From assembly GCA_964019695.1 (NCBI GenBank), contig OZ026526.1:14050754-14114753 (forward strand): a stretch of 64,000 nucleotides of DNA, written 5' to 3'. Source of the DNA: Loripinus fragilis (Eukaryota; Mollusca; Bivalvia; Lucinida; Lucinidae). The notes under the pieces were generated by a model that saw nothing but the letters and a program-made list of their open reading frames with translations, did not search any database and had not been told where the DNA came from. Shown one piece after another: positions 58,401 through 60,746 of this stretch (the first letter of the stretch is position 1; every line of letters starts with the position of its first letter). Position numbers and translations under genes: made by a program.

Positions 58401-60746
58401 ACATGTACATAATTGACCGCGGTCGCCGAATTCTATTGATCTATTGTGGTACAACTTCAAAGCGGCTACATGAGCTAATGTGTCATATTTGAGCAATCTC
58501 TGTCCGATGACTGCTCGTTTTAAATAAGGCCAAAGTATAATTTAATTGTAACTCGGGCCAATTTTTTATATTTTGAAAACAGACTTGTGCGTTTAAGGCT
58601 ATTTTCGGACTTTCGTCATGTCATGATAAAAATAGATTAGGAAGGCATATGCACATCAAGCCGACGAAAATTAAAACGTGCATGTACGCTGTTGGGGCTT
58701 AAAATATGACGACTAACGGAAGGGTAAAACCTGCGACCGCGGGACCAGTTACCGACTGAAAACGCTATCTTTATTTTATTTTGTCTTAGAAAGTGAAAAA
58801 ATAGTCGTAATGTCAGGACTGTGGCGGTACCTGAGAAACGATTCTATACTTTCTTTTTTGAAAGTCAATTGATTCTTGGGTCAATTCATCCCGTAGTTTA
58901 TTAATGAAATAGCTCCGTATAACGATCTATTAATGGACGAGTTAAGTGTGAATTATTTTGCCCCAAAATGGTGGGTATACGTCATGATTTGGTTACCTCG
59001 AACTACTGATAACTCGACATATTTTGCCCAGTCCCTTGAAATTCGAGGTATCGAGAGTAGACTGTATTTGACAACTTCTCACTATACACCATGATTACCC
59101 AGTGCCTGTAGATAAGCATGGCAGTGTCAAAGTTTTACCCCACCCCCTTTGACCCCACCTAAGGGTCATAGGTCAAATATTTAAATTTCGCAATAACTAA
59201 GGCAATTGTCAATATTTTGCTGAAATTTTGCATGTAGGCAGAGCAGCAATAGATATGAAACATATCAAACGGGATTTAAGTTTGAAGGCATGGGTCCGAG
59301 TCCCTGGGGTGGACTTCGGGGGTGGGGCCGAGGCCAAAATTTCTTTCAGAATATGGTCATGTTGCATATCAAATTAAAGCTGACGACGCTGGCAGCAACA
59401 TGGTAGCAATATTTTGCCCACAGACACACCCTCGACCCAGGGGGTGGGGTCAAAAGGTCAAACCATGTATTTTTGTGAAAGTACTCATGTTGCATATCAA
59501 ATTAAATGGAATTGAGCACAGAGCCCATGAAAGCAAATAAGCTGTCATTACACCATGACCGCTAGGGTGGGGTCAAAAGGTCATATTTTTTTTCCTAAAA
59601 GTGGTCATGTTGCTTATCAAAATTAAAGTGGAAGAAGTGTAGACCTACATGCAAGGTAACACTTTGAATTTACACACACCCTTAACCTCTGGGGTTGGGT
59701 TGAAAGGTCAGATATTGAAATTGTGTAGATGTAAGTATATTTTTTTACTAAACTAAGCACTAAAACATACTTGATAGGCGTTTGTTATGATCTGAATATG
59801 GGATTTATGTTTTGTGTTTTACATTTTTTCTCTCAAATAACCCTCCGTCGGGGAATATAAATTTGTCGAATTTGTCTTGTTTACCCTTAAAATACCACTC
59901 AGAAATTTGCAGCTGATCATAATAAACTGCAAAACAATTTTCAGAGGAATAGAAAATTAAAGATTTTAAATAGATTTGATACTCTAATTATATTTGTTGG
60001 GAAATGTCTTTCCAATAATCGCATAGAAAGGAATGATATTTGGACCTTGTTGTTTTGAGAGAGTATTCAAGGGAGAATACTGATTCTGATTACCATTCAA
60101 TTTTGCATTATGTGATTTTTGTAATATCTACAGTTAAACCCTGTCCATAAAAAGACCAAAATTGGTTTTCAAGACCGAATATCGCTTAATGCAGGTCACA
60201 AGTATTGCAGAATGCTCCAAGGGGAGCATTCTGCAATACTTTTGACCTTCATTAAGCTACCATTTGTCATTTTAAAAGATCTTTGTTTTGTCTATTTTTT
60301 AGTGGCCGCTTAGGAAAGATTTTAATGTATTTGCATTTTCAATACTTATTAATTAGAGAAGCCGCCGTGGTGTAGGGGATAAACCTTTGTCTTGTAAACC
60401 AGGGGTCGCAGATTTGCTTCCCGGCTTCTCCCAGTCTGTCGGATGAGACTTTAAGCCGTTGCCCCATCTTCTGAGACGCTTTAAAACCAGAACCACTGCC
60501 GGTTGAGCCTTCGGGAGTTCCTGGACATAGAATCACAAAAAGCATAAACCCACCCGGCCAGTACTGGTACAGCCAAGGAACACGGCCACAAAAACATACT
60601 TATTAATTTGATGTAGTTCACTGTGAAATGCTTATGATAAAAAAGTTCTGTAATGATATTAAGCTGTTTCCTGCTCTGTTTCAGACGTGAGAAGAATGGA
60701 TCAAGTTATCCCGGCTGTTCGAGCTCTCAAACTTCTAGCAAACTGA
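16379..60746 (+). CDS. CEP70: CEP70, centrosomal protein of 70 kDa (whole gene span)
   Basis: CEP70 is a coiled-coil centrosome protein. In vertebrates it binds gamma-tubulin, aids microtubule assembly and spindle organisation, and is needed for cilium formation. Nineteen exons are proposed; 18 of them (26932-27034 to 60685-60746) have GT-AG borders and matching phases throughout, giving about 659 residues with exon 1 against 597 in human. The middle is Lys/Glu-rich coiled coil (about residues 91-350). The C-terminal half is the diagnostic part: HFQTLFDVPNIAGVYPRMNQ in exon 16, HKEFFPAFFEVTNKLLEIL in exon 18 and DQVIPAVRALKLL at the very end closely resemble the vertebrate C-terminus as I remember it. 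The N-terminal DTDWPTVNKKLREHGL matches the vertebrate EWESIN...HGL block. Exon 1 is the least certain part. Introns are long and repeat-filled. Confidence 0.92.
16839..16855. promoter_or_regulatory. CRE and ETS-like site pair
   Basis: TGACGTCA (16839-16846) is followed directly by CACGGAAGT, an ETS-type core. This pair is common in TATA-less promoters of housekeeping and centrosome or cilium genes. It lies about 420 bp after the putative CEP70 exon 1, inside a CpG-bearing stretch (about 16560-16860), so it could be an intronic enhancer or mark a different start site. Confidence 0.3.
17735..18696. mobile_element. Element with ATCCCCACGCT ends and internal C-rich tandem units
   Basis: The ends AATCCCCACGCTCT and AAAGCGTGGGGAT are inverted. 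The interior is about three diverged units (near 17860-18055, 18100-18375 and 18405-18600). Each contains a GACCCCTCCCCAAGGCC-type segment, a GTGCCGGTGCATG segment and CACCAAATCTGGTTGAATTT. C-runs near 18013 and 18315 are unstable. Confidence 0.7.
18700..19709. other. CEP70 intron 1, nothing recognised
   Basis: AT-rich sequence without exons or repeats that I can link to others here. Confidence 0.4.
19710..19873. mobile_element. Small TIR element
   Basis: CAGGATGTAAAATT on the left is matched by AATTTTACACCCCTG on the right. The interior contains GCGAGTAAAAT-type segments in opposite senses. About 164 bp, a MITE by form. Confidence 0.55.
20190..20435. mobile_element. P4 foldback MITE
   Basis: P4 copy with the TGAGATTTCCAACAATTTGG end, the CTGCACATACGTGCAGTCTG central hairpin and the opposite end GTTGGAAATCTCATG. 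Other copies: 23063-23302, 43012-43235 and 50981-51219. Confidence 0.85.
20788..21200. mobile_element. Degraded P1 element next to a SINE
   Basis: A diverged P1 copy (20788-20918) still shows ACATATGTTGTG, TGGTACTTTTGAG and GGGTAAGAAAATATTCAC, with the palindromic core eroded. The SINE at 20921 lies at its right border. Confidence 0.6.
20921..21133 (+). mobile_element. tRNA-derived SINE, full-length copy
   Basis: The 5' part carries Pol III box A (TGGCTCAGTGGTAGAG) and box B (GGTTCGAGCCT). The body contains CTTGAGCAAGACACATTT and GAAAGATTGTTGATGGGACG, ending in a (CAAA)n tail. It is flanked by a 9-bp target duplication GCACACATG (20912-20920 and 21134-21142). Other copies: 31929, 45468, 50210 (part), 52121, 56753 and 63081. 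Confidence 0.9.
21238..21400. mobile_element. P1 palindromic MITE
   Basis: Complete copy with core GAACCGTCTCATTGAGATGG. The arms end near TTACGCACCCTGAACTAAAG. Confidence 0.85.
21476..21625. mobile_element. P1 palindromic MITE
   Basis: Second P1 copy within 240 bp of the previous one, same orientation, with a slightly eroded core (GAACCGTCTCATTGAGGGTG). Confidence 0.8.
21893..22145. mobile_element. P6 foldback MITE
   Basis: Inner hairpin AAAATGCCAACAATTGGCATTTT. Outer inverted pairs are CTCAACTGAGCATGAAA and, at the far side, CATGCATGGAAAAG. Copies at 25735-25985 and, partial, at 53025-53110. Confidence 0.75.
22200..22690. repeat. Degenerate CCC/AAATTCCC element
   Basis: Inverted relation between AGGGCTTTTTCCGGCAATTT and the CCCTTCCCAAAAAGGC / AAAAAAATCCCTGGGC end. 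Related fragments lie at 45095-45435, 50600-50700 and, inverted, 61270-61375. Confidence 0.5.
23063..23302. mobile_element. P4 foldback MITE
   Basis: Copy with GAGCTGTGACATGAGATTTCC at the left, the CAGCCTGCACATATGCACAG core and GTTGGAAATCATATGTCGCGGCTC at the right. Confidence 0.85.
23690..23810. mobile_element. Partial MITE related to 31641 and 53136
   Basis: Shares AACAAACAGTGTAGACCCTGATGAAATG and GGCATTTCATTGTTTG with the complete copy at 31641-31888. The ends are eroded. Confidence 0.5.
23873..24313. mobile_element. Element with CAGGGCTCA ends
   Basis: Begins TCAGGGCTCATCCTGCCATT and ends GAGCCAGGGTTAGCTCTG. A second copy with the same ends lies at 38697-39178. It includes GTAGCCATTTTGCT...AGTGGCTACGAATG and GGCTACAACAAATTCTGAGCC. 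No transposase frame seen. Confidence 0.6.
24437..24920. repeat. Tandem repeat, about 135-bp unit, 3.5 copies
   Basis: Units share AGAGCTCTAGATAAGAA, TCTCCTGAACCACTGGTCC, CAAAATAATTTC and TGCCCTCTACCAAAATTGCA. Divergence between units indicates age. Confidence 0.75.
25021..25246. mobile_element. P2 foldback MITE
   Basis: TTAAAACGCC and GGCGCTTTTAGGG ends. The core ACCCAGATCAGATTGTAGAG is answered by GCAGTCTGATCTGGGTCC. Confidence 0.8.
25735..25985. mobile_element. P6 foldback MITE
   Basis: Hairpin AAAATGCCAACAATTGTTGGCATTTT, with CTCAAGTCAACTGAGCACG at the left and CTCAGCTGAGATGAGCATGG at the right. Confidence 0.8.
26230..26580. repeat. Dispersed repeat, inverted relative to 35020-35345
   Basis: This stretch is the diverged reverse complement of 35020-35345: both hold AAAACAGRTGAGGCAGGCRGG followed by TTTTTATTTTTATTTCC and a second TGAGGGAGGCCTGAGAAA-type segment. 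They sit in different CEP70 introns in opposite sense. Confidence 0.65.
26685..26896. mobile_element. P3 foldback MITE
   Basis: ACAGTAAAACCTGTCTTAAG and CAGGTTTTACAGT ends, with central hairpin CAGAATGCTCAAGCATTCTG. It ends 35 bp before CEP70 exon 2. Other copies: 27072, 45817, 47216 and 60125. Confidence 0.85.
26932..27034 (+). CDS. CEP70: CEP70 exon 2
   Basis: Acceptor TCTTATTTCAG, donor GTAAGC. Enters on a codon boundary and leaves one base. It encodes PLGDTDWPTVNKKLREHGLS and on, the conserved N-terminal block of the family. It has no Met, so a start exon must lie upstream. Confidence 0.9.
27072..27372. mobile_element. P3 MITE with an internal expansion
   Basis: ACAGTAAGACCTGTCTTAAG at the left and GGCCGCTTAAAACAGGTTT at the right. 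The right half is longer than in other copies by about 80 bp of unrelated sequence (about 27270-27350). Confidence 0.7.
27728..27854 (+). CDS. CEP70: CEP70 exon 3
   Basis: Acceptor ACAATTGCAG, donor GTAAGT. The incoming two bases complete Gly and two bases are left over. Encodes NMVCLDKDGNQAARDNFISL and on, then QTLVQDLITKNNQIK, which matches the start of the family coiled coil. Confidence 0.93.
28060..28265. mobile_element. P2-type MITE, GCCCGAC/GTCGGGC core
   Basis: A variant P2 core (ACCCAGATCAGGCTCAACA ... GTCGGGCCTGATCTGGATCC) with the CCCAGCATGCAAAG-like outer segment. Variant copies also near 33370, 33660, 34800, 37890, 38330, 38925, 42815, 46255 and 50400. Confidence 0.7.
28499..30790. 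mobile_element. Large tandem-structured element with TTTTAGCTCACC start
   Basis: Begins TTTTAGCTCACCAGAGCTGA, then a GTCC(GTCC)n tract (28557-28578), then about eleven diverged units of about 180 bp sharing GACCACTCTAG, TTGGATCTTCTTCATTCTTG, ATAAAGCTTGGATGAGTT and TGAGTTAGCTGCCCTTGAGC. It ends near GGTGAGCGATCGTTGCCC. A relative with other internal units lies at 40900-42445. Such elements are frequent in molluscan genomes. No protein-coding capacity. Confidence 0.8.
30928..31024 (+). CDS. CEP70: CEP70 exon 4
   Basis: Acceptor TTTTCACAG, donor GTCAGT. Encodes 32 residues of heptad-like coiled coil (begins DELARQTEMTEKYFSKMKDL) and leaves on a codon boundary. Confidence 0.92.
31225..31395 (-). 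mobile_element. 3' end of a retroposon with (ACAGA)n tail
   Basis: A pentamer array (ACAGA)n at 31225-31250 runs into ACTTTATTGAAAACTATGCA. Read on the minus strand this is a 3' end with TTCAATAAAGT and a pentamer tail, as in truncated non-LTR retroposons. No reverse transcriptase part is present. Confidence 0.45.
31641..31888. mobile_element. Foldback MITE with TTAACCCTTTGTA ends
   Basis: TTAACCCTTTGTATAC and GAATACAAAGGGTTAA ends. Central pairing is GATGAAATGCAG...CTGTATTTCATC. A second complete copy is at 53136-53384, with fragments at 23690, 44150 and 44870. Confidence 0.75.
31929..32090 (+). mobile_element. tRNA-derived SINE, 5'-truncated
   Basis: Starts within the tRNA part (CTCGAGACCGAGGGGCTGCG), keeps box B and the body, and ends in an ATCAAATAAAATCA tail. 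A short ATCATATA duplication flanks it. Confidence 0.8.
32540..32775. mobile_element. P2-type MITE
   Basis: GACCCAGATCAGGCCCGACA is answered by GTTGGGCTCGTTCAGGATC. The outer part holds AATCAGCGGACGACAAAAAA. Confidence 0.55.
32913..33342. mobile_element. P2 MITE split at its centre by another palindrome
   Basis: P2 ends lie at 32913 and 33342 (GGCGCTTTAAGGGTTAA). The CTCCTA...TAGGAG loop is interrupted by a 172-bp insert (33021-33192) that is itself palindromic, with ends TTCACCATAT and ATATGGTGAA and facing C-run and G-run segments. TA on each side fits a TA target duplication. Confidence 0.8.
33346..33820. mobile_element. Two adjacent P2-type MITE copies
   Basis: Variant cores at about 33390-33450 (AGATCAGGTATGACA ... 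GAGCCTGATCAGGG) and about 33695-33745 (AAGATCAGGCCCGACA ... GAGCCTGATCATG). Each is followed by AATCAGCAGACGACAAAAAG-like sequence. Confidence 0.65.
34305..34470. mobile_element. Partial P5 element
   Basis: Shares GTGAAAGTTTTCAGGATTAT and GTTCAGGATTTTGGAAA with the complete copy at 35757 but lacks the central hairpin. Confidence 0.6.
34480..34785 (+). mobile_element. Second tRNA-derived SINE family
   Basis: Box-B-like GGTTGCGAATTCAATCC is followed by the body GGAGATTGATCATGAACTAA, CAAGAAGGGTTGTTGTCAG, GTTAGGTGAACTGACC and GGGACGTAAA. A second copy is at 39402-39688. Confidence 0.75.
34795..34930. mobile_element. P2-type MITE fragment
   Basis: Right half only: CAGAACCCAAACTGCTTGAC, CACTCTGATGATATTC and CCCAGCATGCATTGAG. 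Confidence 0.5.
35020..35345. repeat. Dispersed repeat, inverse of 26230-26580
   Basis: Internally repetitive (three CTCATCTGTTTT/CTCATCTGTCTTTT-like segments) and diverged from its opposite-sense partner in an earlier CEP70 intron. Confidence 0.65.
35500..35632. mobile_element. P1 MITE with a shortened left arm
   Basis: Keeps TCATTGAGACGGTTCTTTTG, but the matching left core half is lost, so the palindrome is broken. Confidence 0.75.
35757..35998. mobile_element. P5 foldback MITE
   Basis: Ends ATGGGTGAAAGTTTTC and GAACTTTCACCCAT. Central hairpin TTTTGAGGCTGACTTTC / GAAAGTCAGCCTCAAAA. Copies: 51408, 51755 and, inverted, 61590. Confidence 0.85.
36174..36350 (+). CDS. CEP70: CEP70 exon 5
   Basis: Acceptor TTATTTTTCTAG, donor GTATGT, both borders on codon boundaries (59 residues). 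A Ser-rich linker (EGPSRSSFTSDDKME) leads into coiled coil with LEYKCVAQEKELERLKQKV. Confidence 0.93.
36395..36550. mobile_element. P1 palindromic MITE
   Basis: Complete copy with perfect core CTCAAAAGAACCGTCTCAAT and its complement. Begins 45 bp after exon 5. Confidence 0.88.
36903..37050. mobile_element. P1 palindromic MITE
   Basis: Complete copy nearly identical to that at 36395, in the same orientation and the same intron, which suggests recent activity. Confidence 0.88.
37172..37257 (+). CDS. CEP70: CEP70 exon 6
   Basis: Acceptor TTGTTTTACAG, donor GTAAGA. Enters on a codon boundary and leaves two bases. Encodes EDKRSQRVGAVFQEFRRRTA and on. Confidence 0.9.
37387..37470. mobile_element. 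P1 MITE with the core deleted
   Basis: TTTTCTTACCCATAATTTTTAGC, CATATGTTTTGGG and CTCTTAACTAAAGACC are joined without the hairpin, as expected from deletion of a palindrome. Confidence 0.7.
37885..38000. mobile_element. P2-related hairpin fragment
   Basis: TGATCAGATGGCTTCGTCAG is answered by GAAACCATCTGATCTGGATC. It is the same size as the hairpins near 40440 and 62455. Confidence 0.5.
38024..38092 (+). CDS. CEP70: CEP70 exon 7
   Basis: Acceptor TTTCCTTGTAG, donor GTAAGT. The incoming base completes Lys and two bases are left. Encodes LLDVIDAYEKQIQTLQREL, a coiled-coil segment. Confidence 0.92.
38211..38270 (+). CDS. CEP70: CEP70 exon 8 (phase-neutral small exon)
   Basis: Acceptor AAACTTTGTAG, donor GTAAAA. 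The exon is 60 bp, enters after two bases and leaves two, so leaving it out keeps the frame. It encodes ARSAGFPANQDQHRHTGNQ, with no coiled-coil character. Its first 20 or so bases resemble the P2-related hairpin repeat at 40437-40457. It could be alternative or of recent origin. Confidence 0.7.
38330..38485. mobile_element. P2-type MITE
   Basis: GACCCAGATCAGGACCAACA, then GCAAACTACCCAGCATGC-like outer sequence. The right half of the hairpin is shortened. Confidence 0.6.
38488..38655. mobile_element. P1 palindromic MITE
   Basis: Complete core CTCAAAAGAACCGTCTCATT with its complement. Abuts a P2-type copy on the left. Confidence 0.85.
38697..39178. mobile_element. CAGGGCTCA element with nested P2
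   Basis: Begins CAGGGCTCACCCTGCCATTA and ends GAGCCGAGGTAAGCCCTG. TCATT flanks both sides. A P2-type hairpin (CCAGATCAGGCCCGACATTT and complement) is inserted at about 38925-39045. Confidence 0.65.
39198..39309 (+). CDS. CEP70: CEP70 exon 9
   Basis: Acceptor CCTTATACAG. The incoming base completes Arg. The donor is GTGAGT at 39310; an in-frame alternative donor GTAAGG at 39304 would drop two residues. Encodes an acidic linker (DPEQTEESGDDDLASFYSVP). Confidence 0.9.
39402..39688 (+). mobile_element. Second-family tRNA SINE, fuller copy
   Basis: A tRNA-like head (CCGGGCCATGTAGTGCAGTC, box B GAGTTCGATCCCA) with the same body as the copy at 34480 and a terminal GACTTGGGACGTAAA. Confidence 0.8.
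39690..40420. other. CEP70 intron, nothing recognised
   Basis: AT-rich unique sequence. A short inverted pair AACTATTCAC/GTGAATAGT lies near 39848-39891. No exon signals with the right phase. Confidence 0.4.
40430..40560. repeat. Triplicated CCAGATCAGCTGGCTTCT unit
   Basis: Three closely spaced units (about 40440, 40488 and 40520) in which GATCAGCTGG is itself near-palindromic. The unit resembles CEP70 exon 8. Confidence 0.65.
40900..42445. mobile_element. Large TTTTAGCTCACCTGAGC element with tandem units
   Basis: Begins TTAGCTCACCTGAGCCGAAG, then a GTCCGTC tract, and ends GGTCAGGTGAGCGCC. About three units of about 450 bp share CTCAGAAACCA-GGACCAATTG, TGACCAAGATGGCCG, ATGGTAAAAACCC, CCTTGGGACTTGGTATGTAG and AGGTTGACCTTGACC. 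Units decay towards the right. No coding capacity. Confidence 0.8.
42815..42995. mobile_element. P2-type MITE
   Basis: AACCCAGATCAGGACCGACA and TGTCCTGATCTGGATCC, then CACTCTGATAGTGTTCC and CATACAAAGGGTTAA. Confidence 0.75.
43012..43235. mobile_element. P4 foldback MITE
   Basis: ATGAGCCGCAAGATGAGATT to TTACATGTCGCCGCTCAT. The central hairpin is partly deleted. Confidence 0.82.
43569..43704. repeat. Long near-perfect inverted repeat
   Basis: Arms of about 62 bp (CACTGGATGATGAAAAACAT, TAGCTATTTTAATGT and complements) with a spacer of under 10 bp. It ends 67 bp before CEP70 exon 10. Not similar to the other families here. Confidence 0.85.
43772..43860 (+). CDS. CEP70: CEP70 exon 10
   Basis: Acceptor AATTTTCCAG, donor GTATGT. 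Enters on a codon boundary and leaves two bases. Encodes AYEKQIKDLNKTVKKLEEDK and on. The core AYEKQI repeats the wording of exon 7, as expected for heptads. Confidence 0.93.
44150..44945. other. CEP70 intron with fragments of the TTAACCCTTTG MITE
   Basis: Left part (ATTAACTCTTGGTTTACTG ... CACTGTTTGC, to about 44295) and right part (ACCTGTGACCCCTTGA ... GTATACAAAGATTAATT, about 44873-44943) of one MITE are separated by about 580 bp of unrelated sequence. Confidence 0.45.
44971..45048 (+). CDS. CEP70: CEP70 exon 11
   Basis: Acceptor TTTACTACAG, donor GTAATA. The incoming base completes Arg. Encodes PEVKDYRVAQLRIKKLEKLL and on, end of the main coiled coil. Confidence 0.92.
45468..45670 (+). 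mobile_element. tRNA-derived SINE
   Basis: Box A GGTGGCTCAGTGGTAGAG, box B CAGTTCGAGCCT, body CTTGAGCAAGACACTTTAC, tail (CAAA)n. More diverged than the 20921 copy. Confidence 0.85.
45817..46025. mobile_element. P3 foldback MITE
   Basis: ACAGTAAAACCTGTCTAAAA to GGCCGCTTAAGACTGTTT. Hairpin GCAGAATGCTCCAAGGGGAGCATTCTGC. Confidence 0.85.
46255..46440. mobile_element. P2-type MITE
   Basis: CCAGATCAGGCCCGACAAAA and complement, TTTTGAAAAAGTTAATTTTG, and the end CCCAGCATGCAAAGAG. Ends 57 bp before exon 12. Confidence 0.78.
46497..46608 (+). CDS. CEP70: CEP70 exon 12
   Basis: Acceptor CATTTTTCAG, donor GTAATT. The incoming base completes Ser. Encodes VPGEKLKTDPYRLKRKFSTK and on, then DYLPLDLCHQYLR; leaves on a codon boundary. 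Confidence 0.92.
47037..47198. mobile_element. Small TIR element
   Basis: Ends AGAGTTCTCACTAGG and TTAGTGAGAACTCT are inverted. The interior holds repeats of AAAGTTGGAGT. About 160 bp. Confidence 0.65.
47216..47432. mobile_element. P3 foldback MITE
   Basis: ACAGTAAAACCTGTCTTAAG to CCGCTTAAGACAGGTTTCACTGT. Central hairpin GCAGAATGCTCCAAGAGAGC, slightly eroded. Confidence 0.87.
48020..48252. mobile_element. MITE with AAAACCTGTCTTCAGGG ends
   Basis: AAAACCTGTCTTCAGGGTTT at the left and CCTTGAAGACAAGTTTTC at the right. The interior contains ATAACAAAGGTGCTGATCAG and GATGCGCAGGCTAGTCTG. The second copy is at 61858-62092. Confidence 0.75.
48384..48482 (+). CDS. CEP70: CEP70 exon 13
   Basis: Acceptor TGATTTGCAG, donor GTACTG. 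Both borders on codon boundaries. Encodes DISGELEVKDLETLVPRLQR and on, matching the family segment in which Leu-Val-Pro precedes the C-terminal half. Confidence 0.92.
49223..49378 (+). CDS. CEP70: CEP70 exon 14
   Basis: Acceptor ATCTTGAACAG, donor GTCAGT. 52 residues on codon boundaries. Encodes a Lys/Ser-rich linker, then SHQLNHVVTVIENWKQDEEG. Confidence 0.92.
49422..50209. mobile_element. hAT-like element inserted in a SINE
   Basis: Ends TAGGGGTGCAACGATAC and ATATCGTTGCATCCCTA are inverted, followed inwards by CGATA-rich sequence, as in many hAT-type MITEs. SINE sequence lies on both sides (CAACTCAGTGGTAG before; TAGAGTGTTAGACTTGAG after). Flanking octamers TAGTGACT and TAGAGTGT fit a worn 8-bp duplication. 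No transposase frame recognised inside. Confidence 0.72.
50210..50385 (+). mobile_element. Right part of the split SINE
   Basis: Continues from the octamer with GGTTGCAGGTTCGAGACTC, TCCTTGAGCAAGACACATTT and an ATCAACACAAACAAAAAA tail. The left part of the head is at about 49402-49421. Confidence 0.75.
50395..50592. mobile_element. P2-type MITE
   Basis: CCAAATCAGGCCCAACAAAA and GTTGGGCCTGATCTGGATCC, with the end ATTACCCAGCATGCAGAG. Confidence 0.78.
50981..51219. mobile_element. P4 foldback MITE adjoining an exon
   Basis: GAGCCGTGACATGAGATTTC to ATCACATGTCACGGCTC, flanked by ATAT. Its right end is 14 bp before CEP70 exon 15. Confidence 0.88.
51234..51377 (+). CDS. CEP70: CEP70 exon 15
   Basis: Acceptor ATATTTTACAG, donor GTAAGT. 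48 residues on codon boundaries. Encodes ELQLSMNRLAERVSPWLKIR and on. In vertebrates the same place carries a Leu-Val-Pro-Trp segment. Confidence 0.93.
51408..51617. mobile_element. P5 MITE, central hairpin half lost
   Basis: GGGTGAAAGTTTTCAGGATT and TGAACTTTCACCCATG ends. Only one arm of the GAAAGTCAGCCTCAAAA hairpin remains. Confidence 0.8.
51755..51998. mobile_element. P5 foldback MITE
   Basis: ATGGGTGAAAGTTTTCAGG and TGAACTTTCACCCATG ends, with hairpin GAGGCTGACTTTCCATAGAAAG. Second P5 in the same intron. Confidence 0.85.
52121..52328 (+). mobile_element. tRNA-derived SINE
   Basis: Full length, flanked by an 11-bp duplication TTTGTGTCAGA (52110-52120 and 52329-52339). Box B is mutated (GAGTTCTAGCCT). 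Lies 47 bp before exon 16. Confidence 0.9.
52387..52558 (+). CDS. CEP70: CEP70 exon 16
   Basis: Acceptor ATTCTTTCAG, donor GTAAGT. Enters on a codon boundary and leaves one base. It encodes the most diagnostic block of the protein, HFQTLFDVPNIAGVYPRMNQ, followed by FTKLGEVHNVLHTLKNLL. In human CEP70 this region lies near the TPR-like segment. Confidence 0.96.
52690..53035. repeat. Tandem duplication of about 175 bp
   Basis: Two units share GCATACTTTGTGGAATCAAC, GAGTCTTCTGTGTATCCTTT and GTGTAACTTTAATGGTGAAA. A P6 fragment begins right after the second unit (53025-53110). Confidence 0.8.
53136..53384. mobile_element. Foldback MITE with TTAACCCTTTGTA ends
   Basis: TTTAACCCTTTGTAGATC and CTGAAAAGGGTTAA ends. 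Contains GGCAAACAGTGAACACCC ... GGGTCTGCACTGTTTGC. Copy of 31641-31888. Confidence 0.72.
53426..53540 (+). CDS. CEP70: CEP70 exon 17
   Basis: Acceptor CTTTTTCAG, donor GTAAGG. Two incoming bases complete Gly and two bases are left. Encodes EDAKSSAIVDSVGRLVTQHN and on, then LLQTEDLDG, matching the family LV-STVGKLC...EDLQS region. Confidence 0.93.
54061..54314. mobile_element. P2 foldback MITE, complete copy
   Basis: TTAACCCTTAAAGCGCC and GGCGCATTAAGGGTTA ends. CTCCTATAGGAG centre. Confidence 0.88.
54407..56720. mobile_element. P1 MITE split by a 2.1-kb insertion
   Basis: The left part (54407-54507) holds the full palindromic core, CTCAAAAGAACCGTCTTATT. The right arm (ATGTTTTGGTTGAGAAATAAG) resumes at 56647. 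Together they rebuild an ordinary P1 copy. Confidence 0.85.
54508..56646. mobile_element. 2,139-bp TIR element with 9-bp target duplication
   Basis: Ends TAGCCTGGGTTCCAG and CTGGACCCAGGCTA are inverted, one base differing in length. CCACAACAT occurs on both sides (54499-54507 and 56647-56655), while intact P1 copies have it once. Inside are a doubled ATACCCCCCGCAAACTTTG segment, a GTCC-rich tract, four units of about 182 bp (from about 54838, 55020, 55202 and 55395; shared GAACATATGCATGAAGGAG) and a G-run at 55799-55824. No transposase frame. A 9-bp duplication is usual for Mutator-like elements, but the ends are short for that group. Confidence 0.85.
56753..56912 (+). mobile_element. tRNA-derived SINE, 5'-truncated
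   Basis: 12-bp target duplication TCATTAGTTGGA (56741-56752 and 56913-56924). The copy begins at CGCGAGACCGTGGGTTCGAG. Confidence 0.9.
57384..57463 (+). CDS. CEP70: CEP70 exon 18
   Basis: Acceptor TTTTTACTTCAG, donor GTAAGT. The incoming base completes Gly and one base is left. Encodes VIRRLNEHKEFFPAFFEVTN and on. HKEFFPAF is a signature of the family's C-terminus. Confidence 0.96.
57693..58194. repeat. 251-bp tandem duplication
   Basis: 57693-57943 and 57944-58194 appear almost base-for-base identical by eye. The unit runs from AAATCAACCCCTTAACAC through the element end TACAGTCGACTCTCGTTAAC to TCTCGACAACGGCTAA. It lies in CEP70 intron 18. Confidence 0.92.
58058..59066. mobile_element. Tigger/pogo-like TIR element, non-autonomous
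   Basis: TACAGTCGACTCTCGTTAAC at the left and GGTATCGAGAGTAGACTGTA at the right, with terminal TA. Internal TAACTCGA-type motifs recur. The left end is also present 251 bp upstream owing to the tandem duplication. I see no transposase frame, only short spurious ones. Confidence 0.7.
59090..59780. repeat. Diverged tandem units rich in GGGGTCAAAAGGTCA
   Basis: Four or five units of about 130 bp carry a GGTGGGGTCAAAAGGTCA-type segment, GTCATGTTGCATATCAAATT and TAAAG(C/T)GGA. They are similar in style to the 17735 element but lack its ends. Confidence 0.65.
60125..60330. mobile_element. P3 foldback MITE
   Basis: CTACAGTTAAACCCTGTCC to GGCCGCTTAGGAAAGATTTT. Perfect hairpin GCAGAATGCTCC/GGGGAGCATTCTGC. 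Confidence 0.83.
60356..60595 (+). mobile_element. Third tRNA-like SINE family
   Basis: A tRNA-like head (GAAGCCGCCGTGGTGTAGGG, box-B-like GGGTCGCAGATTTGCTTCCC) is followed by ATGAGACTTTAAGCCGTTGC and GAACCACTGCCGGTTGAGCC. Single copy in this window, 90 bp before the last CEP70 exon. Confidence 0.65.
60685..60746 (+). CDS. CEP70: CEP70 exon 19 (last, with stop)
   Basis: Acceptor CTCTGTTTCAG. Two incoming bases complete Asp. Encodes VRRMDQVIPAVRALKLLAN and a TGA at 60744-60746. The I-V-PAV-LK-L ending is the family C-terminus. Confidence 0.96.
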